This document shows, piece by piece, positions 1 to 7,035 of a stretch of 7,199 nt of DNA. Origin of the DNA: Bacteroidaceae bacterium (lineage in GTDB: Bacteria; Bacteroidota; Bacteroidia; Bacteroidales; Bacteroidaceae); contig JABUUA010000062.1 of the NCBI GenBank assembly GCA_021443405.1, forward strand, positions 9,312 through 16,510. The letters run 5' to 3'. The position numbers and the translations under genes are program-made. The notes below the pieces were generated by a model. That model searched no databases and was not told the origin of the DNA. It was given only the letters and a program-made list of their open reading frames with translations. Every line of letters begins with the position of its first letter. Positions within the stretch are counted from its first letter, which is position 1.

Positions 1-1970
1 GCCGTGGCGTTGTAGGCCGAGAGCGGCAGTTCCAGTGTTTCGTCGGGCGTGAACACGAACTTGGGGAAGTGGGCGAGCACCACCAACGGTGCGCACGACT
101 GCGTCCACTCCGCGGCGTCGGTGTAGCCCTTTTCCCGCCACAACGTGTTCAGGACGCCCACGAGCGCCGTGCCCTGTCCGCTATAGTCGTTGAGGCCGAG
201 TAGTTGGAACCCCGCGTAGTCGGGCGTTCGCAGGTGTCGCTCCATCTCCATGCGATAGCACAGTTGTTGCAGTCTTCCGCTCGCCCACAGGAATTTCGTG
301 GCCTGCGACGCCATGCCGTTGCGAGCCAACAGGTCGCGGAAAATGTCGAAGTTGTGCGCCCGATAGGCCCCCGTGTATTGCTTCGTCTCGTCGAGGTCGG
401 GGAAGGCGCACCACTGTCCCTTCTCGTGACTCACGTACGGTTCCGTGTTCGTGGGGCGCTCGGCGGTAGGTTGGAAGTTGCGCGGCACAGTGATGTCCGC
501 CGTGTAGTCGTCGGCAGTCTGCGGTGCGGTTCTGCTCCAGACTAAGCCGCGAGCTCCGCCTTTCACATGGTAGTCGCTGCCCTCGTCCCACTGCCATCCT
601 CCGCCCACGCTGGCCCCGGCATAGAGCCGGCGGCTGTCGGTCGTGCGCCAGTAGCGGCACCATTCCTTGCACCACGCCACCCACGGGCCGGCCGGTTCGT
701 TGCCAGCCGCCATGAAGCAGAACGAAGGATGATTGCCGTAGGCCTCCACCATGCGCTGGGTCTCCTGCATCAGGTATTGGTCGATGATTTGTCCCTGACC
801 GAGTTTCACGCCGTGGTTGGGCCACGACGGACCTTCGGGCTGCAGATAAATGCCCACTTGGTCGGCGGCGATGAAGGCCGCTTCGGGCGGACAATAGGAG
901 TGGAAGCGAACGTGGTTGAGTCCGTATTCCTTGCATTTGCGGAAGATGCGCAGCCACGACACCACGTCGGTGGGCGGGTAGCCCGTGTCGGGGAACGTGC
1001 AGTTTTCCACCGTTCCGCGCAGGAAGAGCGGGCGGTCGTTGAGGAAAAGTTGTGGTCCTTCGGCGCGGATTTCACGCAGACCGAACTGCGTGCGAACGGT
1101 GTCGCGCCCGAGACTGAGGGTGAGCGTATAGGTCACGGGGTTGAATTCGTCCCACAGTTGGCAGGCGTCGCCCAGCGGAATCACGAACGCCGTGTCGCGG
1201 GTCGAACCGCGGCGTCCCGCCACCTCGTAGGCGATGCGCCCGGGTTGCGAGAGCGCCACCTGCACGGCGATGGACCGCTCCGCTATGTTCGGTGTGATGC
1301 GCACGCGGCGGATGTGGCGCATGGGACGCGCCGTCAAGCGAATGTCGCCCACAAGTCCGTTCCAGTTTCCCTGCGTCTGGTCGGTCACGGAATGTGAGTC
1401 CTGGCCCACGCCCACGCCGTCGATGCCGTTGTACACACAGATTTGCAGGTCGTTTTCCTCGCCGGGCTTCAAGTAAGACGTAAGGTCGAACTCGTGCGGC
1501 ACCGAGAGCGAATTGCCGCGGCCCACCTCGTGGCCGTTGACCATCACCGTGGTCTCGATGTGCGGACGCTCCAGCGTGAGGGTGATGTGCTGCCCTTTCC
1601 AGTCGGCGGGGATGCTCACGCTGCGGCGGTACCAAGCGCGCCCCACGTAGTGACGCTCGGGGGTGAGGAAGAAGGGGAACTTCATGTTTCCCGCCTGTTG
1701 ATAGGGCCGCATGAAGGGGTTGTGGTAATACGACGAGTCGTAGAGCGAGCCGGTCCACTGCGTCTGCAAGGTCACGAGGTCGCCCTTGCCGGCGGTGAGC
1801 AGCGAGTTGGGCAGCAGGATGCGGTCGGTGTAGGCGGGGCTGTCGCCGAGGGCCAACTGCCATTGGCCGTGCAACGAAAGGCTTTGTTGGGCGAACATCG
1901 GGCGGACGGACGCGAGCGTCAGCAGACAGCAAAGGGCGAGGACGCCGGTGCGGAAGCGGTGTTGAAGCAT
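1..1970 (-). CDS. Secreted glycoside hydrolase family 2 enzyme (beta-galactosidase-like), C-terminus cut by window edge
   Basis: The reading frame is open from the ATG at 1970 to the left edge (656 residues, no stop), so the 3' end lies outside. Residues 1-27 look like a signal peptide: basic start, hydrophobic core about 9-20, probable cleavage after MFA. No lipobox fits, so a soluble periplasmic protein is inferred. About 30-215 is a GH2-type jelly-roll sugar-binding domain (LHGQWQ at 33-38, YVGRAWYRR at 108-116, VNGHEVG at 144-150, NWNGLVGDI at 202-210). About 218-298 is an Ig-like domain and about 300 onward a TIM barrel. The GNEPAG motif at 423-428 gives Glu425 as likely acid/base; SHEKGQW at 514-520 makes Glu516 the likely nucleophile (Glu510 is the alternative). 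Family members are exo-acting retaining enzymes. Galactosidase is the default guess; a uronide- or arabinoside-acting enzyme is possible. The start is 3 bases after the GH35 stop, which with the signal peptide supports this ATG and co-transcription. Confidence 0.85.
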   Translation of the reverse strand, partial: MLQHRFRTGVLALCCLLTLASVRPMFAQQSLSLHGQWQLALGDSPAYTDRILLPNSLLTAGKGDLVTLQTQWTGSLYDSSYYHNPFMRPYQQAGNMKFPFFLTPERHYVGRAWYRRSVSIPADWKGQHITLTLERPHIETTVMVNGHEVGRGNSLSVPHEFDLTSYLKPGEENDLQICVYNGIDGVGVGQDSHSVTDQTQGNWNGLVGDIRLTARPMRHIRRVRITPNIAERSIAVQVALSQPGRIAYEVAGRRGSTRDTAFVIPLGDACQLWDEFNPVTYTLTLSLGRDTVRTQFGLREIRAEGPQLFLNDRPLFLRGTVENCTFPDTGYPPTDVVSWLRIFRKCKEYGLNHVRFHSYCPPEAAFIAADQVGIYLQPEGPSWPNHGVKLGQGQIIDQYLMQETQRMVEAYGNHPSFCFMAAGNEPAGPWVAWCKEWCRYWRTTDSRRLYAGASVGGGWQWDEGSDYHVKGGARGLVWSRTAPQTADDYTADITVPRNFQPTAERPTNTEPYVSHEKGQWCAFPDLDETKQYTGAYRAHNFDIFRDLLARNGMASQATKFLWASGRLQQLCYRMEMERHLRTPDYAGFQLLGLNDYSGQGTALVGVLNTLWREKGYTDAAEWTQSCAPLVVLAHFPKFVFTPDETLELPLSAYNAT

Positions 1971-1973
1971 GGG

Positions 1974-3965
1974 TCAGCGGATTAGAATGGAAGAAACAGC
2001 CTCGCCCGGCGTGGTGTCGGCCTCGCGAGGGAAGTAGATGGGCATGTCGGTCTGCAGGGGCAGGATGCGCAGCTCCAGTTCGTGCACGTCGGCGGGCAAG
2101 CGCCACAGACCGTAGAGCAGCGGACGTCCGTAGTAGAAATTATCGGCAATCAGACTGCCGTCGGCATAGAGCCGCGCCACGTCGCCGCGGTACGTCACCT
2201 CCAGCAATCCGCTGTGCGAGGGCACGGGAATGCGATACACGGCGGCATGGTCGAAGTCCTTTTCGTCCGGTTCCTCGGCCACCTTCTGCGCACCCAAGGT
2301 GATGGTGCGTGGGGCGCCGGCTTCCCGCACCTTGGTGAACGAGAGCGGGAGGACGGGCCGACTGGGCATGGGCTCGAGGAAGAGGTGCTCGGCCTGCTCC
2401 TTCGTCAGCAGATAGATGTTGCGGCAGACGGGTCGTGCCGTGCCGCGCGGCTGCACGTTCTTATACACTTTTCCGTCCACCTTCATCTCCACGGGCAGAC
2501 CGGGGAGTTGCATCATGTAGATGCGTCCGTCGCGCCGCGCCACCAACTGGGCCGTGGCATACTGGATGCCGTCGATGTTCACGGGCAGCACGCCGATGCA
2601 GTCGGCCGGGATGGTGGTCGGGCGGGCCGGGAATTTCACGCCAGCCACCTCGAACTGGACGCCTCGCTTGGCCGACAAATGCTGCAGACGTTCGTAGTTG
2701 CTGACGAACACGAAAGCACTGTCGCCCTGTTGGCGGTAGGCCCATCGCAACTGCGCGTCGTCGCCTTTGGCAAGGTCCTGCGGGGTGGGGAAGTTAGCCT
2801 CCATAGGTGCGAGCGTCGCTCCCCAGTCGTGCATCATCAGATGCCGCGGGCGCAGGGTGTAGTAGTGCGGATAGGTCTGTCCGAACTCGCCCAGCGGCGC
2901 CTGGAAATCGTAGTTCTTCACGGGCATGTCGTTGTAGTTCGTGGCGCGTGTGGCCTGCCGTTCCTGCAGGGTGATGCCCGTGCGACTCTCGGGGTTTGTG
3001 CCCCCGTGATACATATAATAACCGAGCAAATTGCTGCCGCTGCCCAGTTTCACCACGGCCATGGCAAGGGCGTCCTCGGGGTAGAGATACGGTCGCCGGT
3101 GGTAAGCCACCATCATGCCGCCGCCCAGTTCGCAGGTGAAGTAGGGATATTGCTCGTCGCCCTGCGTCACGCGCTCCTGCTGGTTTTGGAGTTGTTCGCT
3201 GGCGATGGCCGTCGAAGAACGGAATGCTTTGAAGTTGAAAGCCTTGTAATAGTTGCCCGCCGTCTCCTTGGTGCTGCGCTCCCAAAAGCCGTCGGCGTAG
3301 TCGCCATACAGAGGAATCAGGGCACCGAAGGGCACGGGCGACGCGAGTTCGGGCCATCCCGTGCGGGTGTAGAAAGGAAGGTCGAAGCCAATCGTCTGCG
3401 CGATGCGCTTCAGGGATAAGAGATACGAGCCGTGGCCGCGGTATTCGTTGTCGAACTGACACGCCATCACCGGCCCGCCGTCCTTCCATTGAAGGCCCTG
3501 CACCTGCGTGAAGATTTGTCGGTAGAGCCGCGTCATGTAGTGCAGGAAGACGGGGTCTTCGCTGCGCATCTTGCAGTCCTTTCGGAACATCCAATCGGGG
3601 ATGCCACCGCAACGCACCTCGCCGTGACAGAAGGGTCCTATGCGCAACACCACGGGCATGTCGGCGTCGCGACACGCTTCCAAAAAGCCGCGCAGCGAGC
3701 GTTGTCCGCTCCAGTCGAACACGCCTTCCTCTTCTTCAATGTGATTCCAGAAGACGTAGGTGGCGACGACCGTAACGCCGCCGTCCTTCATACGCCGCAG
3801 CGCCGTGCCCCATTCCTGCTCGGGCAGGCGCGAATAATGGATTTCGCCCATCACGGGACACACGCGTTCGCCGTCGAACAAAAGACTCTGCGCGTCCCAA
3901 CTTATGGAGGGCTGGGCGGCGCAGAGCAAGGGGAACGTCAATAAGACGAGAAAAATTTTTTTCAT
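1974..3965 (-). CDS. Secreted glycoside hydrolase family 35 beta-galactosidase-like enzyme
   Basis: This 663-residue protein starts MKKIFLVLLTFPLLCAAQPS, a short signal peptide with probable cleavage near CAA/Q; the Cys is not in a good lipobox, so periplasmic export is inferred. The GH35 TIM barrel spans about 20-380: GEIHYSRLP at 40-48, TYVFWNHIEEEEG at 69-81, GPFCHGEV at 110-117, CQFDNEY at 169-175 with Glu174 as acid/base, FTCELGGG at 276-283 with Glu279 as nucleophile, and YYMYHGGTNP at 316-325. The C-terminal part is beta-rich and ends with a galactose-binding-like segment (GDVARLYADG at 594-603, ELRILPLQTD at 631-640) seen in Bacteroidetes GH35 proteins. Known members release terminal beta-galactose by a retaining mechanism. 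Two loops depart from the classical enzymes (Asp172 for Glu, HGEV for CAEW), so the natural substrate may be a particular plant or host glycan. It follows argF' after 53 bases and precedes the GH2 gene by 3 bases. Confidence 0.92.
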   Translation of the reverse strand: MKKIFLVLLTFPLLCAAQPSISWDAQSLLFDGERVCPVMGEIHYSRLPEQEWGTALRRMKDGGVTVVATYVFWNHIEEEEGVFDWSGQRSLRGFLEACRDADMPVVLRIGPFCHGEVRCGGIPDWMFRKDCKMRSEDPVFLHYMTRLYRQIFTQVQGLQWKDGGPVMACQFDNEYRGHGSYLLSLKRIAQTIGFDLPFYTRTGWPELASPVPFGALIPLYGDYADGFWERSTKETAGNYYKAFNFKAFRSSTAIASEQLQNQQERVTQGDEQYPYFTCELGGGMMVAYHRRPYLYPEDALAMAVVKLGSGSNLLGYYMYHGGTNPESRTGITLQERQATRATNYNDMPVKNYDFQAPLGEFGQTYPHYYTLRPRHLMMHDWGATLAPMEANFPTPQDLAKGDDAQLRWAYRQQGDSAFVFVSNYERLQHLSAKRGVQFEVAGVKFPARPTTIPADCIGVLPVNIDGIQYATAQLVARRDGRIYMMQLPGLPVEMKVDGKVYKNVQPRGTARPVCRNIYLLTKEQAEHLFLEPMPSRPVLPLSFTKVREAGAPRTITLGAQKVAEEPDEKDFDHAAVYRIPVPSHSGLLEVTYRGDVARLYADGSLIADNFYYGRPLLYGLWRLPADVHELELRILPLQTDMPIYFPREADTTPGEAVSSILIR

Positions 3966-4017
3966 GGGATAGGTTATGGTTAGTCAGTCCGCGCGGTGGC
4001 CGGCGGTCGCCGTCGGG
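3966..4017 (-). other. Spacer between argF' and the GH35 gene; no clear promoter or terminator
   Basis: This 52-base spacer is very GC-rich next to the argF' stop and more AT-rich just before the GH35 ATG. A 12-base near-palindrome (4001-4012, 5-base arms around GT) lies in it, but no T-run follows on the minus strand, so it is not a convincing intrinsic terminator. I see no TAnnTTTG-type -7 element. Read-through from the biosynthetic genes into the glycosidases is therefore possible but unproven. Confidence 0.35.
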
Positions 4018-4980
4018 TCACAGGCTCTCGAGGATGCGCTTGAGCACCACAGTGGCCGAGATTTCGCGGTTGGCGGCCTCGGGGATGACGAGCGAGCGCG
4101 GCGACTCAATCACGTCGTCGGTCACTATCATGCCCCGGCGGACGGGCAGGCAGTGCATGAACTGTGCATTGCGGGTCCACGACATGTGTTCGGCGTCCAC
4201 CGTCCACGACATGTCCTTGGACAATATCTGTCCATACGATGCGGGGTTCGTCACGCCCGGACAACTCCAGTTCTTGGCATAGATGAAGTCAGCGCCCTCG
4301 AAGGCTTTCTTTTGGTCGTACTCCACGCAGGCATCGCCCACAAAGGCGGGGTCGAGTTCGTAGCCCTCGGGATGTGTGATGACAAAGTCCACGTCGGCGG
4401 CGTTCATCCACTCGGCAAACGAGTTGGGGACGGCCTGCGGCAGCGACTTGGGGTGCGGGGCCCAGGTGAGCACGACCTTGGGGCGCTTCACCTCCTTATG
4501 CTCCTCGATGGTGATGAGGTCGGCGAAGGCCTGCAGGGGATGTACGGTCGCCGTCTCCATGGCGAACACGGGCTTGCCGCTGTATTTCACGAACTGGTTG
4601 AACACGGTCTCGGCATAATCGTAGTCGCGGTCCGTGAGACCGGCGAACGAGCGCACGCCGATGACGTCGCAGTAACTGGCCATGACGGGGATTGCCTCTA
4701 AGAGATGCTCGCTCTTGTCGCCGTCCATAATGACGCCGCGCTCCGTTTCCAGTTTCCACGCCCCCGCATTCACATCGAGCACGATGACGTTCATGCCGAG
4801 GTTGATGGCTGCTTTTTGGGTGGAAAGACGCGTGCGCAACGAGTTGTTGAAGAATATCATCAACAGCGTTTTGTTCTTGCCTAACGACTGATATTTATAG
4901 CGGTCGTTCTTTATCTCCATGGCCTCGGCCAGCGCTTGACGCAGGTCACCGAGGTCTTTTGCGTTCAGAAAAGTCTTCAT
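4018..4980 (-). CDS. argF': N-succinyl-L-ornithine carbamoyltransferase (SOTCase, ArgF')
   Basis: This 320-residue cytoplasmic enzyme of the transcarbamylase fold should transfer the carbamoyl group from carbamoyl phosphate to N2-succinyl-L-ornithine, giving N2-succinyl-L-citrulline in the Bacteroidetes arginine pathway. The carbamoyl-phosphate loop is SLRTR at 47-51 in place of the usual STRTR; HPLQ is at 147-150 and HCLPVRRG at 276-283. The segments GAWKLETERGVIMDGDK (73-89) and VIPEAANREISATVVLKR (298-315) match my memory of the Bacteroides fragilis SOTCase closely, including Trp75. Residue 90, the position known to separate succinyl- from acetylornithine enzymes (Pro in B. fragilis, Glu in the Xanthomonas AOTCase), is Ser here. 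Ser at this site gave succinyl specificity in engineered AOTCase, so SOTCase activity is still expected. The length is normal for the family. It starts 34 bases after proA in an AT-rich leader, consistent with a shared operon. Confidence 0.94.
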   Translation of the reverse strand: MKTFLNAKDLGDLRQALAEAMEIKNDRYKYQSLGKNKTLLMIFFNNSLRTRLSTQKAAINLGMNVIVLDVNAGAWKLETERGVIMDGDKSEHLLEAIPVMASYCDVIGVRSFAGLTDRDYDYAETVFNQFVKYSGKPVFAMETATVHPLQAFADLITIEEHKEVKRPKVVLTWAPHPKSLPQAVPNSFAEWMNAADVDFVITHPEGYELDPAFVGDACVEYDQKKAFEGADFIYAKNWSCPGVTNPASYGQILSKDMSWTVDAEHMSWTRNAQFMHCLPVRRGMIVTDDVIESPRSLVIPEAANREISATVVLKRILESL

Positions 4981-5014
4981 ATCTCTAAAAATCTTTGTTT
5001 CGGTAATAGAATGT

Positions 5015-6193
5015 TCAGGCGCGCACCTGCCCTTCGCCGTCGATGAGCCACTTGTAGGTGGTCATCTCCTCCAAGGCCATGGGACCGCGCGGACCCAGTT
5101 TCTGCGTCGAGATGCCTATCTCGGCACCGAGCCCGAATTGCGCTCCGTCGGTGAAACTCGTGGGCGCGTTGACATAGACACAAGCGGCGTCCACCTCTCG
5201 ACGGAAGCGGTCAGCCGCCTCGGCGTTCTGGGTGATGATGCACTCGCTGTGCCCGCTGCTGTACTGTTGTATGTGGAGGAGTGCCTCGTCGAGACTGTCC
5301 ACGATGCGGATGCTGAGGTCGTGCGACATCCATTCGCGCCCCCAGTCGTCGGCCTCGTAATGGAAGGTCACGCTTTCGTTCATGGGCGCGAGCAGGGCGG
5401 GGAGGTCGGCCTCGCGGTCGCGGTGAACCAGCAGACAGTCCAAGGCGTTGCAGACACTCACGCGGCGCGTCTTGGCGTTGTGGATGATGCGCTGGCCCAT
5501 GGTCAGGTCGCCGTCCTTATCAAAGTAGGCGTGCACCACGCCGGCTCCGGTCTCGATGACGGGCACGCGGGCGTTGTCGCGCACAAATTCGATGAGACGC
5601 TTGCCGCCGCGCGGGATGCAGAGGTCGATGTAGCCCACCGCTTGCAACAGGGCGCCCGTGGCCTCGTGGGTGGCGGGCAGCAGGGTGACGGCGTCGGGTG
5701 TGAGTCCCTCTGCCTGCAAGGTCTGGCGAATGAGCGCCACGATGGCCTCGTTGCTATGCTGGGCGTCGCGGCCGCCTTTCAGCACGCAGGCGTTGCCACT
5801 CTTGAGACAAAGCGAGAATACATCGAAGGAAACGTTGGGACGCGCCTCGTAGATGACGCCGATGACGCCAAAGGGAACGGAGATGCGACGCAGGTGAAGA
5901 CGGTTCTCCAACGTGGTCTCGCAGGTGATTTTCCCCAGTGGCGAGGGCAATGCCGCCACGTGGCGCATATCGTTGGCAATGCCGGCAAGGCGGTCGGGGG
6001 TCAGTTGCAGGCGGTCGTAGAGTGGGTTCTCCGGCTCCATCTGCGCCAAGTCGAGGGCGTTGGCCTCTAACAGAGCGTCCTGATTCGTAAGGATGGTGTC
6101 GGCCACGCGCAAGAGAGCTTGGTTGATGCGCTCCTCGCTCAGCAGGGCAACGACGCGGCTGGCCGCTTTGGCTTGTTCAAAAAAGTGTGTCAT
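5015..6193 (-). CDS. proA: Gamma-glutamyl phosphate reductase (glutamate-5-semialdehyde dehydrogenase)
   Basis: This 392-residue cytoplasmic enzyme reduces gamma-glutamyl phosphate with NADPH to glutamate-5-semialdehyde, the second step of proline synthesis. It has the aldehyde-dehydrogenase-like fold: YEARPNV at 115-121, the cofactor-site segment SGNACVLKGG at 132-141, IPRGG at 193-197, catalytic Cys248 in NAKTRRVSVCNALD (239-252), VNAPTSFTDGAQFGLGAEIG at 341-360, and the C-terminal signature LGPRGPMALEEMTTYKW at 366-382. Classical ProA is about 415-420 residues; the deficit appears to fall around residues 270-290, where the E. coli enzyme has a longer segment, and no catalytic motif is lost. 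The ATG overlaps the proB stop by 4 bases (ATGA), which fixes the start and suggests coupled translation with the kinase, whose unstable acyl-phosphate product ProA consumes. Confidence 0.96.
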   Translation of the reverse strand: MTHFFEQAKAASRVVALLSEERINQALLRVADTILTNQDALLEANALDLAQMEPENPLYDRLQLTPDRLAGIANDMRHVAALPSPLGKITCETTLENRLHLRRISVPFGVIGVIYEARPNVSFDVFSLCLKSGNACVLKGGRDAQHSNEAIVALIRQTLQAEGLTPDAVTLLPATHEATGALLQAVGYIDLCIPRGGKRLIEFVRDNARVPVIETGAGVVHAYFDKDGDLTMGQRIIHNAKTRRVSVCNALDCLLVHRDREADLPALLAPMNESVTFHYEADDWGREWMSHDLSIRIVDSLDEALLHIQQYSSGHSECIITQNAEAADRFRREVDAACVYVNAPTSFTDGAQFGLGAEIGISTQKLGPRGPMALEEMTTYKWLIDGEGQVRA

Positions 6194-6993
6194 GACGGCA
6201 GGAATTCAGTGTGGGGAGTTTCAGTTGGGTGCTCCATCAACTGCTGGAGAATGTTCTCGCGTTCGCCGTTGGCGATGATGACACGTATGCCTGCCGCCGC
6301 CACGGTGCGCGCGGTATGGTGCTTGCTCTGCATGCCGCCACGGCCGGCACGGCTTTTGCTCGTCTGGATGTAACGGTCGAGTTGGTCGCCCGGCTGCACG
6401 GTGCGGATGAGCTGACTCGTGGGCAGGGCGGGGTCGCCCGTGTAGATGCCGTCGATGTTGCTGAGCAGAATGAGTTGTTCGGCGCCCATCATCTGTGCAA
6501 TGAGTCCCGACAGTTCGTCGTTGTCGGTGAACATAAGTTCGGTGACGCACACGGTGTCGTTCTCGTTGACCACGGGAATCACGCCGTTGGAGAGCATAAC
6601 TTCCATGCAGGCCCGCTGGTTGTCATACTCTTCGCCGGCTTGGAAATGGTCCTTGGTGGTTAGCACCTGTCCGATGTGCAGCCCGTATTCGCGGAATAAA
6701 TTATAGTAGAGGTTGACGAGTTTCACCTGTCCGATGGCGCTGAACAGCTGGCGCTGCTCCACGCTGTCGAGGTCGGCCGCCACGGGTAACTCGCTTCGTC
6801 CGCAGGCCACGGCGCCGCTGGTCACTAAAATCACTTGGTAACCTTGCTGTCGCAACCACGCCATCTGGTCCACGAGGGCCGACATACGGGTGATGTCCAC
6901 GCCGCCTGTAGCGCCCTCACGTACGGGCGAACCGTTGCGGGTGAGCACGTTGGAACCCACTTTGATGACGAGTAAACCTTTCTTCTTGTCCAT
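6190..6993 (-). CDS. proB: Glutamate 5-kinase, short form without PUA domain
   Basis: From the ATG at 6993 the protein has 267 residues and is a cytoplasmic amino-acid kinase phosphorylating glutamate to gamma-glutamyl phosphate, the first and usually feedback-controlled step of proline synthesis. Visible motifs are VIKVGSNVL at 9-17 (phosphate-binding Lys11), VTSGAVACG at 57-65, VVNENDTV at 141-148, FTDNDELSGL at 155-164, LLSNIDGIYTGDP at 176-188 and GRGGMQSK at 217-224. The chain ends soon after the kinase domain (residue about 255), whereas E. coli ProB has 367 residues with a C-terminal PUA domain. proA begins inside the stop codon, so the missing domain is not encoded directly downstream. 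An in-frame GTG at 7020 would add nine charged residues; the ATG is preferred because it places the conserved first strand at the normal distance from the N-terminus. The gene follows proC by 42 bases. Confidence 0.94.
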   Translation of the reverse strand: MDKKKGLLVIKVGSNVLTRNGSPVREGATGGVDITRMSALVDQMAWLRQQGYQVILVTSGAVACGRSELPVAADLDSVEQRQLFSAIGQVKLVNLYYNLFREYGLHIGQVLTTKDHFQAGEEYDNQRACMEVMLSNGVIPVVNENDTVCVTELMFTDNDELSGLIAQMMGAEQLILLSNIDGIYTGDPALPTSQLIRTVQPGDQLDRYIQTSKSRAGRGGMQSKHHTARTVAAAGIRVIIANGERENILQQLMEHPTETPHTEFLPS

Positions 6994-7011
6994 GTCTTGA
7001 TGTTGTTTTTC

Positions 7012-7033
7012 TTCCCTCACAGTGTGCAGGGAA
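7012..7033. repeat. 22-base interrupted inverted repeat between proC and proB
   Basis: The sequence TTCCCTCACAGTGTGCAGGGAA has outer arms TTCCCT (7012-7017) and AGGGAA (7028-7033) that are perfect complements, with inner CACA/TGTG arms (7018-7021 and 7023-7026) around G7022 and one unpaired C at 7027. It begins 2 bases past the proC stop and ends 18 bases before the proB ATG. On the minus strand it is followed by an A-rich, not U-rich, sequence, so it does not look like an intrinsic terminator. It could be an operator or an mRNA hairpin affecting processing or proB translation. The structure is seen; a role is speculation. Confidence 0.45.
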
Positions 7034-7035
7034 CC

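Noticed and set aside
567..1397. A 276-codon plus-strand open frame opposite the GH2 gene
   Set aside because: The minus strand encodes a continuous GH2 protein with signal peptide and catalytic motifs; the antisense frame has no recognisable domain.
1072..2106. A 344-codon minus-strand open frame overlapping the GH2 start and GH35 end
   Set aside because: It is in another frame from both enzymes and gives an Arg/His/Pro/Ala-rich product without motifs.
2082..3419. A 445-codon open frame on the plus strand opposite the GH35 gene
   Set aside because: It is antisense to a protein with clear GH35 motifs, its translation is rich in His, Val, Arg and Gly without domain motifs, and long antisense frames are expected in DNA with GC-rich third codon positions.
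4001..4012. Small palindrome after argF' as an intrinsic terminator
   Set aside because: The arms are only 5 bases around a 2-base centre and no T-run follows on the transcribed strand; such GC-rich palindromes arise by chance here.
5138..6070. A 310-codon plus-strand open frame opposite proA
   Set aside because: It is fully covered by proA, whose motifs are intact; the antisense translation shows only biased composition.
6994..7020. GTG at 7020 as the proB start
   Set aside because: It would add a short charged extension and lies in the inverted repeat; the ATG at 6993 gives the usual ProB N-terminus.
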